64,000 nucleotides of DNA, taken from contig JAQWMR010000016.1 of assembly GCA_029246685.1 (NCBI GenBank), positions 558,001 to 622,000 on the forward strand, written 5' to 3'. The stretch's first letter is position 1. Every line of letters starts with the position of its first letter. Origin of the DNA: Acidimicrobiales bacterium (GTDB taxonomy: Bacteria; Actinomycetota; Acidimicrobiia; Acidimicrobiales; Aldehydirespiratoraceae). The translations under genes and the position numbers were made by a program. Shown one piece after another: positions 17,402 to 25,796 of the stretch. Below the pieces are notes generated by a model. It had not been told where the DNA came from. It did no database searches and worked only from the letters and a program-made list of their open reading frames with translations.

Positions 17402-18802
17402 ATGATGCGACGCTCCGTGCTCCAACTCATCGCCCTGCTCGCCGTTCTCGGCCTTATCGCTGCCGCGTGCAGTGACGACGGCGACACCACCGACACGACG
17501 GTCGATCCGGCTCCGGCCGAAGAGACCGACGACCCGGCCGACGAGCCGGACGAGCCCGTCGACGAACCGGACGAGCTCGTGGAGCCTGAACTCGACTACG
17601 CCGTCCACAGCGTCCCCGCCGACTACGACACGATTCAGGCGGCCGTCGACTCCGCCGCACCCGGCGACCTCGTCCTGATCGATGAGGGCATTTACACCGA
17701 AGAGGTCATCGTCCAGACCGACGACATCGTTATCCGTGGCGTGAACCGCAACACCGTGATCCTCGACGGCGAGTACGACGAGGAAAAGCAGCACGGCATC
17801 ATCATCTTCTCCGACGGCGTCGCCGTGGAGAACATGACGGTCCGCAACTTCCCGGTCAACGGCGTCTTCTGGACGGGTGACTATGGCGCCGACGACCTCG
17901 TCGAGGGTTTCCGCGGCTCGTATCTCACCGTGCACAACTACGGCGTCTACGGCATCTACGCCACCGGTTCGATGAACGGACAGTTGGAGCACAGCTATGC
18001 CAGTGGCGGCGACGATGCGGCGTTCTACATCGGTCAGTGCGTGGCCTGTAACGCGCTGCTCTACAACGTCGAGGGCGTCAACAGCCAGCTCGGCTACTCC
18101 GGCACGAACTCGAGCGGCGTGATCATCGCCAACTCGAACTTCCACGACAACATGATGGGCGTCGTGAACAACAGCGCCGGAACAAATGACCGGACGCCCC
18201 ACACCGGCACGATCATCGTCGGCAACCGGATCCACCACAACAACAACACGCTCGTGCCGAGCAACAACGCCGGCTTCCGGCTGGGCGTGGGCAGCGGCGT
18301 GGTCCTGGCCGGTACTGTCGGCAACACCGTCGAGCGGAACCTGATCGTCGACAACGACCGTGCCGGCGTCATCATTCTCGACTGGATCGACGCGATCTTC
18401 GCCAGTGGCAACAGCCCGGACTTCCTGGCGATGGACAACGTCGTGCGCGACAACCACGTCGCCGGTTCGAGCCTGGAAGCCGACTTCCTGGTGGCGCTGA
18501 ACAACATCGATGCGGGCGGCAACGGCAACTGCTTCGCCGGCAACACCTACGACGTGGCCACCCCGGCCGACATCGAGACGGTGCTGCCGTGCGACGGCGA
18601 CGACACCGCCGTGCTCACGCCGCTCGCCGAGTCGCTCGACAAGTTCGCGACCGGCTTCGAGCCGATCGACTACAAGGACGTCCCGGTGCCGGAGTACAAC
18701 TTCGAGACCATGCCCGGCGATCCATGGACCGATCCGCCCGTTCCGGCCCATGACCTGCCGATGGCGCTCGACCTCGACTCGCTGACCATCCCGGAGGGCT
18801 GA
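17402..18802 (+). CDS. Right-handed parallel beta-helix lipoprotein
   Basis: A 466-residue exported protein with a signal peptide and lipobox (LIAAACSD), an Asp/Glu/Pro-rich spacer of about 50 residues, and then a beta-helix domain opening with DTIQAAVDSAAPGDLVLIDEG. Coils recur at about 22-residue spacing with Asn ladders (GVIIANSNFHDNMMGVVNN, VGNRIHHNNN, VVRDNHVAG). The fold resembles pectate lyase and NosD/DUF1565 proteins. No catalytic signature is evident, so binding or structural roles are as likely as carbohydrate cleavage. Cys pairs (QCVAC) may stabilise it outside the cell. Confidence 0.75.
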   Translation: MMRRSVLQLIALLAVLGLIAAACSDDGDTTDTTVDPAPAEETDDPADEPDEPVDEPDELVEPELDYAVHSVPADYDTIQAAVDSAAPGDLVLIDEGIYTEEVIVQTDDIVIRGVNRNTVILDGEYDEEKQHGIIIFSDGVAVENMTVRNFPVNGVFWTGDYGADDLVEGFRGSYLTVHNYGVYGIYATGSMNGQLEHSYASGGDDAAFYIGQCVACNALLYNVEGVNSQLGYSGTNSSGVIIANSNFHDNMMGVVNNSAGTNDRTPHTGTIIVGNRIHHNNNTLVPSNNAGFRLGVGSGVVLAGTVGNTVERNLIVDNDRAGVIILDWIDAIFASGNSPDFLAMDNVVRDNHVAGSSLEADFLVALNNIDAGGNGNCFAGNTYDVATPADIETVLPCDGDDTAVLTPLAESLDKFATGFEPIDYKDVPVPEYNFETMPGDPWTDPPVPAHDLPMALDLDSLTIPEG

Positions 18803-18804
18803 TC

Positions 18805-19386
18805 TCAGCGGTGCTTCTCGGCGTCCCAGCCGAGCGGCGCAAGCGTCGCGTCTGCGAAGGCGGCCGGCTCGTCTTCGTGCGCGGTCGCCATCGTGTCGTT
18901 CCAGCGGTTGAGATAGCCGAACATCGCGCACACCGCGACGATCGAGACGATCTCCTGTTCGTTGAAGTGCTCGCGGCAGGCGGCGAAGTCGGCCGCGGTG
19001 GCCGCGTTCGCGCCGGAGTGGAACGCGAGCCGTAGCGCGGCCCGCTCTGCGTCGGTGAAGAGGTCTGAGGTCTCGAACTCCCACACCGCGGCGGTCTTCG
19101 CCGGATCGGTTCCCTGGTGCGCCGCCGTGGCTCCGGCGTGGGCCTGGCAGTAGCGGCCCCCGGCCGCCCGGCTCGCCACATGGGAGACGAGGTTCTTCAA
19201 CTCGCCATCGATGATCGGGTTCGCGATGACGGCAGTGGCGAGTGCCTGGAAGCCTTCGACCAGCCCCGGCACGTGCGCCATCGTGTTCAGCGACGACGGA
19301 ACGAAACCCATCACCGACTCGATGAGCTGGAACCACTCCTCGAGATGGGGCAGGTCTTCACGGGCGATCGGATCGACGTGCGGCAT
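18805..19386 (-). CDS. Carboxymuconolactone decarboxylase/AhpD-family protein
   Basis: A 193-residue helical protein. The family core is GELKNLVSHVASRAAGGRYCQAHAG near residue 65, but the CxxC pair of AhpD-type peroxidases is reduced to the single Cys of RYCQAH, so a two-cysteine peroxidase cycle is unlikely. The later segment LRLAFHSGANAATAADF and the helix EIVSIVAVCAMFGYLNRWND match related uncharacterised proteins. It is convergent with the beta-helix gene, and three bases separate the stops. The reaction is unknown. Confidence 0.75.
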   Translation of the reverse strand: MPHVDPIAREDLPHLEEWFQLIESVMGFVPSSLNTMAHVPGLVEGFQALATAVIANPIIDGELKNLVSHVASRAAGGRYCQAHAGATAAHQGTDPAKTAAVWEFETSDLFTDAERAALRLAFHSGANAATAADFAACREHFNEQEIVSIVAVCAMFGYLNRWNDTMATAHEDEPAAFADATLAPLGWDAEKHR

Positions 19387-19414
19387 GGGTGCTCCTCCTT
19401 CGGAGGAGCAGAGC

Positions 19415-20890
19415 CTAGAGCGACTCGAGGAACGCGATGACGGCCGACCGGTCGTCCGCCGACATCGCTCGGTAGGCGTCGGCGCTCGCCTCGGCCTCGC
19501 CGCCGTGCCACAGGATCGCCTCGGAGTAGTCCCGAGCTCGACCGTCGTGCAGCAACATGGTGTGGCCGTTGACCGTGTCGATCAGACCGATCCCCCAGAG
19601 CGGCGGCGTGCGCCACTCCGTCGGGACCGGGTCGCCACCTGCCGTCTGGTCCGCGAGTTCGATGCCGAGGTCGTGGAGGAGCAAGTCGGTGTAGGGCTGG
19701 ATGGTCTGACCGCTGAGGCCCTGGATCGGTCCGTCGCGGGTGACGAAGCCACCCGTGTGGCAGCTTGCGCAGCCGGCCTGGGTGAAGAGTTCGCTTCCGC
19801 GTTCCACGACGGGGTCGCCGAGATCGCGGGCGCCGGGTACGGCGAGCGTCTGCGTGTAGACGGTGAGATGCAGGAGCTGAAGGTCGGTGACCTCTCCCCC
19901 GGCCGGTTCCTGCACCCCGAAGTTCGGGTCGCCGTACTCGGCGACGTTGTACTCCGTCGACAGCGGCACGCCGGCGCGGAGGCACGGTGCCCACCGGTCA
20001 CAGAGCGGCGATGGGAAGTAGCGCGACGTCAGGCCCATGTCGTCGAACAGCGCTGTCGCTGTCTGTTGCTCGACCGTCGGCTGCCCCGCGTTCCATCCGA
20101 ATCGTCCGATCAACGACGTGTTGGTGAGGAGATCGGTGGCCGAACTGAGCCGGCCGGAGATTCCGTCGCCGTCCTCGTCCTCGGGATCGGCCAGGGCGAC
20201 GAGGTCGTCGTCGGTGATCAGCTCGAGCAGTCCCATGCCCGGGAGCTGGGGCGCCACCCGAACCCGGATCACGGAGTCCTCTGGCAGCGTCGAACCGTCG
20301 CCGAGTTCGACGACGTAGATCGGCCGGCGGAGCGTGTACGGCGTGCCGTCGTCGAACTCGCCCGGCACTTCTTCATAGCGAACGACGGTGATTGACTCCG
20401 GGTCGCCACCCGCCGCCGCCTGCGTCGACAACACGCCGCCGAAGTGGTCGATCGTGGCCGGGTCGTCGCTGCCCAGACCGACCGCCATGCCGACCGGCAG
20501 CGGCCCGGGGCCGCCGGGACCAGCGGACCGGCCGTCATCGGTGTGGCAGGTCGCGCATGCCGCCGCGTTGAAGTTCGGGCCCAGACCCGCGAACTCTCCT
20601 GACAACGTCGGCTCCCAGACCACCTCGAAGACCTCTCGGCCATCGGCGAACGCCTGGAGTTCGAGATGGTTGATGTTGCGCACCGTCAGGCTGAAGGCCC
20701 GTGAGGTGTCGTCGAACGCGGTGCCCATCCCGCCGGTGCGATCCGTCCGAACCGGGGTGACCGCCTGCTCACCGACCGCAGCGTCACCGTCGATCTCGCG
20801 GGCGGCCTCGTCGTCGTCTCCCCCGCAGGACAGCAAGAGGAGCGCGAGGGCCGTCACGAGGACGACGAGCAGGGGGCGGGTGCGGGTCAT
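19415..20890 (-). CDS. Di-haem oxidoreductase (DHOR/DUF1111) lipoprotein
   Basis: A 491-residue exported protein with a signal peptide and lipobox (ALALLLLSCGG). Two c-type haem sites are present: CATCH at about residue 112 and CASCH at about residue 375. The flanking sequences GLGPNFNAAACATCH and FTQAGCASCHTGGF, plus the ending ILWHGGEAEASADAYRAMS, are typical of the DHOR family related to di-haem peroxidases. Electron donor and acceptor are unknown. It starts at ATG 20890, overlapping the stop of the RDD gene as ATGA, so the two form an operon. Confidence 0.85.
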   Translation of the reverse strand: MTRTRPLLVVLVTALALLLLSCGGDDDEAAREIDGDAAVGEQAVTPVRTDRTGGMGTAFDDTSRAFSLTVRNINHLELQAFADGREVFEVVWEPTLSGEFAGLGPNFNAAACATCHTDDGRSAGPGGPGPLPVGMAVGLGSDDPATIDHFGGVLSTQAAAGGDPESITVVRYEEVPGEFDDGTPYTLRRPIYVVELGDGSTLPEDSVIRVRVAPQLPGMGLLELITDDDLVALADPEDEDGDGISGRLSSATDLLTNTSLIGRFGWNAGQPTVEQQTATALFDDMGLTSRYFPSPLCDRWAPCLRAGVPLSTEYNVAEYGDPNFGVQEPAGGEVTDLQLLHLTVYTQTLAVPGARDLGDPVVERGSELFTQAGCASCHTGGFVTRDGPIQGLSGQTIQPYTDLLLHDLGIELADQTAGGDPVPTEWRTPPLWGIGLIDTVNGHTMLLHDGRARDYSEAILWHGGEAEASADAYRAMSADDRSAVIAFLESL

Positions 20891-21363
20891 GGCTCCTGGC
20901 GGGGAAGGGATACGACGAGGGTACCGAGCAGTCTGTCGTGCAGACCGCGCCCATCGGCCGCGAGCACGACGGTGGCCAGAAGGACGACCAGAACGGTGAG
21001 ACCGAACGCTCCGAGGAAGATGATGGGGAGATAGAGGATCGCGGCGCGGCCAAGCGCCATCACCGCACCGGGCGCGGAAGACGTGAGCCGGACGCGGAGC
21101 CCGAGCATCGCCTTGCCTGGGGTCGCGCCCCAGACGAGCGCCGGGATCACTTCGTAGAGCACGACCAGCAGGAGCAGGAGGATGACCGACCGGGCCGAGT
21201 CGAAGACAAGCCGGGCCTGGCGTTGCCCGAGCGGGTCGCCGCCGAGCAGACGCTGGTCGATCTCGACCATGACGAAGACGACGAGCCAGGTGAAGGCGAT
21301 GTTGTCGATCACGCGCGCGCCGATGCGCCAACCGAGCCCCGCTGGTTCTTCCCGTGACGACAC
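20887..21363 (-). CDS. RDD-family membrane protein
   Basis: A 158-residue protein with about three to four hydrophobic helices. The family signature is visible as GWRIGARVIDNIAFTWLVVF at the N-terminus and WGATPGKAMLGLRVR near residue 85, with ADGRGLHDRLLGTLVV at the end. RDD proteins are membrane components of uncertain, possibly ion-transport, function. It starts at GTG 21363 and overlaps the start of the di-haem oxidoreductase gene, which suggests it may help that exported haem protein. Confidence 0.8.
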   Translation of the reverse strand: MSSREEPAGLGWRIGARVIDNIAFTWLVVFVMVEIDQRLLGGDPLGQRQARLVFDSARSVILLLLLVVLYEVIPALVWGATPGKAMLGLRVRLTSSAPGAVMALGRAAILYLPIIFLGAFGLTVLVVLLATVVLAADGRGLHDRLLGTLVVSLPRQEP

Positions 21364-21400
21364 GCGTCGAGGCTAGGAGCGCAGGTCGTAACCTGACCAC

Positions 21401-21748
21401 GTGGATGACGTCGGCTCCGAGGAGTGGATCGAGCGACTGCGGGCGCGAGCGGCGGTCCTCACTGTCGATGCCGAAGCTCGCCTGCGAATCGAGCAGAACA
21501 TCGATGGCGACGCCGCCTGGCACGTGACGATCGCCGACGGGGCGGTCGAGGTGGGCGGCGGGCCCGATCCCGATGCCGATGTCTCTCTGTCGCTCGAGGC
21601 CGCCACGGCCGCCGACCTCGCGGCCGGCCGCCGCTCAGCCCAACGCGCGTTTCTCGATGGTGACCTCCGCATCGGCGGCGACATCGCCGCGTTGCTGGCC
21701 CATCGCGACGTCCTCGTCGTCGTCGCCGACTTGCTGCGAGCTATGTGA
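21401..21748 (+). CDS. SCP2 sterol-transfer-domain protein
   Basis: A 115-residue single-domain protein. The core of an SCP2 fold is visible in RLRIEQNIDGDAAWHVTI, DADVSLSLEAATAADLAAG and AFLDGDLRIGGDIAALL. Such proteins bind lipids or acyl chains in a hydrophobic pocket. It starts at GTG 21401, divergent from the RDD gene with a 37-base gap. Partners are not evident from context. Confidence 0.75.
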   Translation: MDDVGSEEWIERLRARAAVLTVDAEARLRIEQNIDGDAAWHVTIADGAVEVGGGPDPDADVSLSLEAATAADLAAGRRSAQRAFLDGDLRIGGDIAALLAHRDVLVVVADLLRAM

Positions 21749-21770
21749 ATCCTCGTTACTTGAGCCCGCG

Positions 21771-22612
21771 CTACTTCAAGAACTTGCTCGTGGTGTTGTC
21801 GGCGAGCTCCTTGCCGCCGGTCTGACACGTCGGGCAATACGCGACGGTGTAGCGGCGATACTCGACCGACCGCACTTCGGCGTCGCACTCCTGGCACGGG
21901 AATCCGATGCGATGATGCACGGCGCTGGGTCGATCGGCGGACTTGCCGATGTCGTCGAGCGTGCGTTCGAAATCGATGTGGTGCTCGATCACCGAGATCA
22001 TTGCCCCGTGGAGTCGATCGATGTCGTCGTCCGGAAGCTTCCTCGTCATCGCGAATGGCGAGAGCTTTGCCGTCCAGAGGATCTCGTTGGAGAGCAGACG
22101 GCCGATGCCGGCGATCCTGCGCTGGTCACGGAGGAACCCGTGGACTCGGATGTTCTCGCTCCCTAGGGCCGTCGCTAGGTCGTCGCGGCTCATCGTGTGG
22201 GCATCGGGGCCGAGGTGGTCCACCGGCTCCTGGCCGTCCGGCTCGCCCTCTACGAGCCACACTCCGGCCTTTCGCCCCGTGCCGGCCTCCGTGAGCATCA
22301 GCGCGCCGCCGTCGGCAAAACCCCACCTCGCCATGCCGCCTCGCGGCTTCTTGGCCTGCTTCGGGTCGGGCCGCACTCGGCCGCCCTGCATGAGATGGAG
22401 AACGAACGTGAGCGGCTGGTCGTCGTCTCCGAAATAGAGGTACAGATACTTGCCCCGGTGCCCGTCAGCGAGCGGCCGTACGCCTCCTTGGGCTGTGGCG
22501 CGTAGGTCTTCAGCGCGGTGAGATGGAGCGGACGGAAGGCCGTCAACTCCGCACCCATCCAGTTCTCGGCCGGCCGTTCGGCGTGGGCTTTGATCTCCGG
22601 CATCTCCGGCAT
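21771..22612 (-). pseudogene. Fpg/Nei-family DNA glycosylase, frameshifted
   Basis: The frame from ATG 22612 starts MPEMPEIKAHAER, giving the Pro2 nucleophile and Glu3, but goes out of frame at about 22461. Another frame continues with HRGKYLYLYFGDDDQPL, then LHLMQGGRVRP, a helix-two-turn-helix region (RIAGIGRLLSNEILW) and a C-terminal zinc finger (CQEC...YCPTC). Inserting one base near 22461 restores a 280-residue base-excision-repair glycosylase of normal length. The lesion is a missing base beside a GG run. It may be real inactivation or a sequencing error. Confidence 0.82.
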
Positions 22613-22640
22613 GTCGCCAGAGTACGCCGAGAGCGGCGGC

Positions 22641-23627
22641 TCAGATCAGCCCGAGCTCGCTGACGGTGTCGCGTTCCTCGGCGAGTTCGGCGACGGTGGC
22701 ATCGATACGACCCTGGGAGAACTCGTCGATGTCGAGACCCTGGACGATCGAGTACTCGCCGCCCGAGCAGGTGACCGGGAACGACGACATGAGGCCCTCC
22801 GGCACGCCGTAGCTGCCGTCGGACGGGATGGCCATGGAGACCCAGTCGCCCTCGGGGGTGCCCCCGACCCAGTCGCGCACGTGGTCAACCGCCGCGGACG
22901 CGGCGGACGCAGCAGAGCTGAGGCCGCGGGCTTCGATGATCGCGGCGCCACGCTGCTGCACCGTGGGGATGAAGGAGTTCTCCAGCCAATCCTGATCGCC
23001 GACCGCGGCGGACGCGTTCTGACCGTTCACGTTGCAGTGGAACAGATCGGGGTACTGGGTGGCGGAGTGGTTGCCCCAGATCGTCATGTTCGTGATGTCG
23101 TTGACCGTGACGCCGACCTTCTGGGCGAGCTGCGCCATCGCCCGGTTGTGGTCGAGACGGGTCATGGCAGTGAAGCGGGCGTCGGCGATGTCGGGCGCGT
23201 TGTTCATCGCGATGAGCGAGTTCGTGTTGGCGGGATTGCCGACTACGAGCACCTTGATGTCGTCAGCGGCATTGTCGTTAAGCGCCTTGCCCTGAGTGGT
23301 GAAGATCGCACCGTTGGCCTCGAGCAGGTCCTTGCGCTCCATGCCCTTCGAACGGGGACGGGAGCCGACGAGCATGGCGATGTTGGCACCCGCGAACGCG
23401 GCGTTGGGATCGTCGCTCTGGGTGATGCCGGCGAGCAGCGGGAACGCACCGTCGTTCAGCTCCATGGCGACACCCTCGAGCGCGCCCATCGCCGGCGGAA
23501 TCTCGAGCAGCTGCAGGACGACCGGCTGGTCCGGACCGAGCATCGAACCACTGGCGATGCGGAAAAGAAGGCTGTAGCCGATCTGGCCGGCGGCGCCGGT
23601 GACAGCGACGCGAACGGGCTCGTTCAT
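22641..23627 (-). CDS. mdh: Malate dehydrogenase
   Basis: A 328-residue enzyme oxidising malate to oxaloacetate with NAD, of the longer type found in actinobacteria. The dinucleotide fold opens with [19 protein letters not shown]. Substrate-binding arginines lie in [16 protein letters not shown], and the active-site loop [13 protein letters not shown] holds the catalytic His. It completes a TCA-cycle set with sdhCAB, icd and sucCD in the same window. The start is ATG 23627, and it is divergent from the PAS-domain fragment. Confidence 0.97.
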   Translation of the reverse strand: MNEPVRVAVTGAAGQIGYSLLFRIASGSMLGPDQPVVLQLLEIPPAMGALEGVAMELNDGAFPLLAGITQSDDPNAAFAGANIAMLVGSRPRSKGMERKDLLEANGAIFTTQGKALNDNAADDIKVLVVGNPANTNSLIAMNNAPDIADARFTAMTRLDHNRAMAQLAQKVGVTVNDITNMTIWGNHSATQYPDLFHCNVNGQNASAAVGDQDWLENSFIPTVQQRGAAIIEARGLSSAASAASAAVDHVRDWVGGTPEGDWVSMAIPSDGSYGVPEGLMSSFPVTCSGGEYSIVQGLDIDEFSQGRIDATVAELAEERDTVSELGLI

Positions 23628-23732
23628 GATGATTCTCCGAGTGCGGATGTAGACAAAACCGTAGGGAATCTAGCGGCGAACTGGACCACTCGGACCATTG
23701 AACGTCTGTGTCGGACAGCCGACGGAGAAGGT

Positions 23733-23946
23733 ATGACCCGGTTCACCACCGATCTCGGACGCATCGCGCAGGAGCTACCCGACGCGCTGGTGATCCTCGA
23801 GGCGGACGGGACGATCTCCTGGGTCAATCAGGCGGGGATCGACCTGCTCGAACTCGAGCCATCGGAATGGCTCGGGCACTCCGTCTTCGAGCTCATGCAC
23901 GAGGACGACCACGCGGTGGCGTTCGCAGCATTCGAGACGGTGGGCA
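23733..23946 (+). pseudogene. PAS-domain gene fragment
   Basis: From ATG 23733 the frame encodes about 71 residues of a convincing PAS domain (LPDALVILEADGTISWVNQAGIDLLELE, then GHSVFELMHEDDHAVAFAAFETVG). After about 23946 the similarity stops and the frame continues only as sequence antisense to the ABC exporter gene ending at 23970. PAS domains of this kind normally precede GGDEF/EAL or kinase domains. I read this as the stub of a signalling gene cut by a rearrangement or by an assembly junction. Confidence 0.55.
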
Positions 23947-23969
23947 CGCATGACCGCGGCGTTCGCTCG

Positions 23970-25796
23970 TCAGTCCGCCGAGCGGGTGTTGCCGATCCAC
24001 GATTCGTAGAGGCCGCGGTAGATGCCGTCCACCGCGACCAGTTCATCGTGGTGACCGATCTGCACGATGCGGCCGGCGTCGAACACCAACACGACGTCTG
24101 CCCGTTCAGCGGTGGACAGTCGGTGAGCGACGGAGAGGGTGGTCCGTCCGACCGCGAGTCGAGCCAGCGCCGACGCGAGCGCCTCTTCGGTTTCGGGGTC
24201 GACGGCCGATGTCGCCTCGTCCAGCAGCAGAAGACCCGGGTCGGCCACCTGGGCCCGTGCGAGGGCCACGAGCTGGCGTTCGCCCACGGACAGCCGTCCG
24301 CCCCGCTCACCGACCGGCGTGTCGATGCCGAGCGGAAGCGTGGTGAGCCAGGTGTCGAGCCCAAGCTCACCGATGGCGGCAACCGCATCGTCTCTGGTCG
24401 ACCCGACACAGCCGTAGCGGATGTTCTCCTCGATCGTGGCGTCGAACAGGAAGCCATCCTGGGGAACCATGCGGATGGCCGATCGACGTGAGTCAGGATC
24501 GACGGTGGGCAGGCTGACGCCGCCGATCGCGACCCCGCCGGCCGTGGGGTCGGCGAGCCGAGCGAGAAGGCGGGCGAACGTGGTCTTGCCGCTGCCGGTC
24601 TCGCCGACGACGGCGACGTTGGCCTCGGCCGGAATCTCGATGGTGACGTCGTACAGGACCTGGTCACCGGTTCGATAGCGGAAGTCCACGCCGTTCAGAT
24701 CGATGGAGAGCGGCCCGGCCGGGAGATGCGCGCCCATCTCCGGCTCTTCGACCTCGATGGGCACGTCGAGTACGCGGATGATCTTCCACCAGCCGGCGAG
24801 CGCGGTCTGGGTCTGATCAAGCACTTCGCCGAGTTCGGCGATGGGCTGGGTGAGCAGGTTCACGAGGAACAGGAACGCGACGAGCTCGCCGAGGCCGACG
24901 TCCACGGCATCGCTCCACCAGACGCCGACGCCAACGGCCGCGGCCAGGGAGAAGGCGGAGAACAGATCCACGACGGGGAGCATCCCGGCAAACCAGACGC
25001 TCGAGCGGATCTGCGACCGGTACTGGTTGTCGATCGCGCCGTCGAGCCGATCCCGGACCGGCCCGTCGTAGCCGTATGCCCGGATGACCGAGGCCCCCGT
25101 GACGGCCTCGGACGTCTCGCCGAGCGTCTCCGCCACGCGGGTCCGCACGAGGCTGTAGGCCGCGAACTGGCGCTTCTGCACCCAGCGAAGGAACGGGATG
25201 AGCGGGAGATGGCACGCCAACACGACGAGCGTGAGCATCCAGTTGTAGACGAGCATCACCGTGATGGCGCCAGTGATGATCGCCGAGTTGATGATCCAAC
25301 TGATGGCGCCCCACTGTGTGAACTGGGCGAGAGATTCGACGTCGCTGGTGACCCGGGCCACCAGAACGCCGCGGCGGCTCTCGGTGTGGTCAGCGAGACT
25401 CAGGCGGTGGATGTGTTCGAACGCGCGGGTGCGCAGCCCGAGGAGAACAGCCTCCGCGGCAATGACCAGCCGGATGTGGGCCATCCGAGACGCCGCCATC
25501 ACGATCGCGATCAGCACGAACGCGGCGATCGAGATCACCCAGATGAATCCCGGGCGGTAGCCGGCCTCGCCGAGCACGCCCCGATCGAGAACCTGCTGGA
25601 TCGTGATCGGGATCACGAGTCGGCCCACGGCCGCCGCGAGCGCGAGGGCCACCGTGACTCGGAGCCCGACCTTCAGTTCGGGGGAGATCCGCAGACCGCG
25701 CCGCAGGACCTGCATCGCGGTGACATCCGGAGCGGAATCGTCGTCGAGAAGCGATGCCGCCTCATCAAGCGGTTCGAGATCAGCGAGACCGCTCAT
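23970..25796 (-). CDS. ABC exporter half-transporter, catalytic-site partner
   Basis: A 608-residue fusion of a six-helix membrane domain (residues about 45-350) and a nucleotide-binding domain. The Walker A is VVGETGSGKTTFA, Walker B is LLLLDEATSAVD with the catalytic Glu, and the H-loop is SVAHRLST. The signature motif is LSVGERQ instead of LSGGQ. The partner gene upstream shows the complementary pattern, so the pair forms one active and one degenerate ATP site. Its ATG overlaps the partner's stop as ATGA. Substrates of such BmrCD/TM287-288-like exporters are lipids, drugs or peptides; this one is unknown. Confidence 0.92.
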   Translation of the reverse strand: MSGLADLEPLDEAASLLDDDSAPDVTAMQVLRRGLRISPELKVGLRVTVALALAAAVGRLVIPITIQQVLDRGVLGEAGYRPGFIWVISIAAFVLIAIVMAASRMAHIRLVIAAEAVLLGLRTRAFEHIHRLSLADHTESRRGVLVARVTSDVESLAQFTQWGAISWIINSAIITGAITVMLVYNWMLTLVVLACHLPLIPFLRWVQKRQFAAYSLVRTRVAETLGETSEAVTGASVIRAYGYDGPVRDRLDGAIDNQYRSQIRSSVWFAGMLPVVDLFSAFSLAAAVGVGVWWSDAVDVGLGELVAFLFLVNLLTQPIAELGEVLDQTQTALAGWWKIIRVLDVPIEVEEPEMGAHLPAGPLSIDLNGVDFRYRTGDQVLYDVTIEIPAEANVAVVGETGSGKTTFARLLARLADPTAGGVAIGGVSLPTVDPDSRRSAIRMVPQDGFLFDATIEENIRYGCVGSTRDDAVAAIGELGLDTWLTTLPLGIDTPVGERGGRLSVGERQLVALARAQVADPGLLLLDEATSAVDPETEEALASALARLAVGRTTLSVAHRLSTAERADVVLVFDAGRIVQIGHHDELVAVDGIYRGLYESWIGNTRSAD

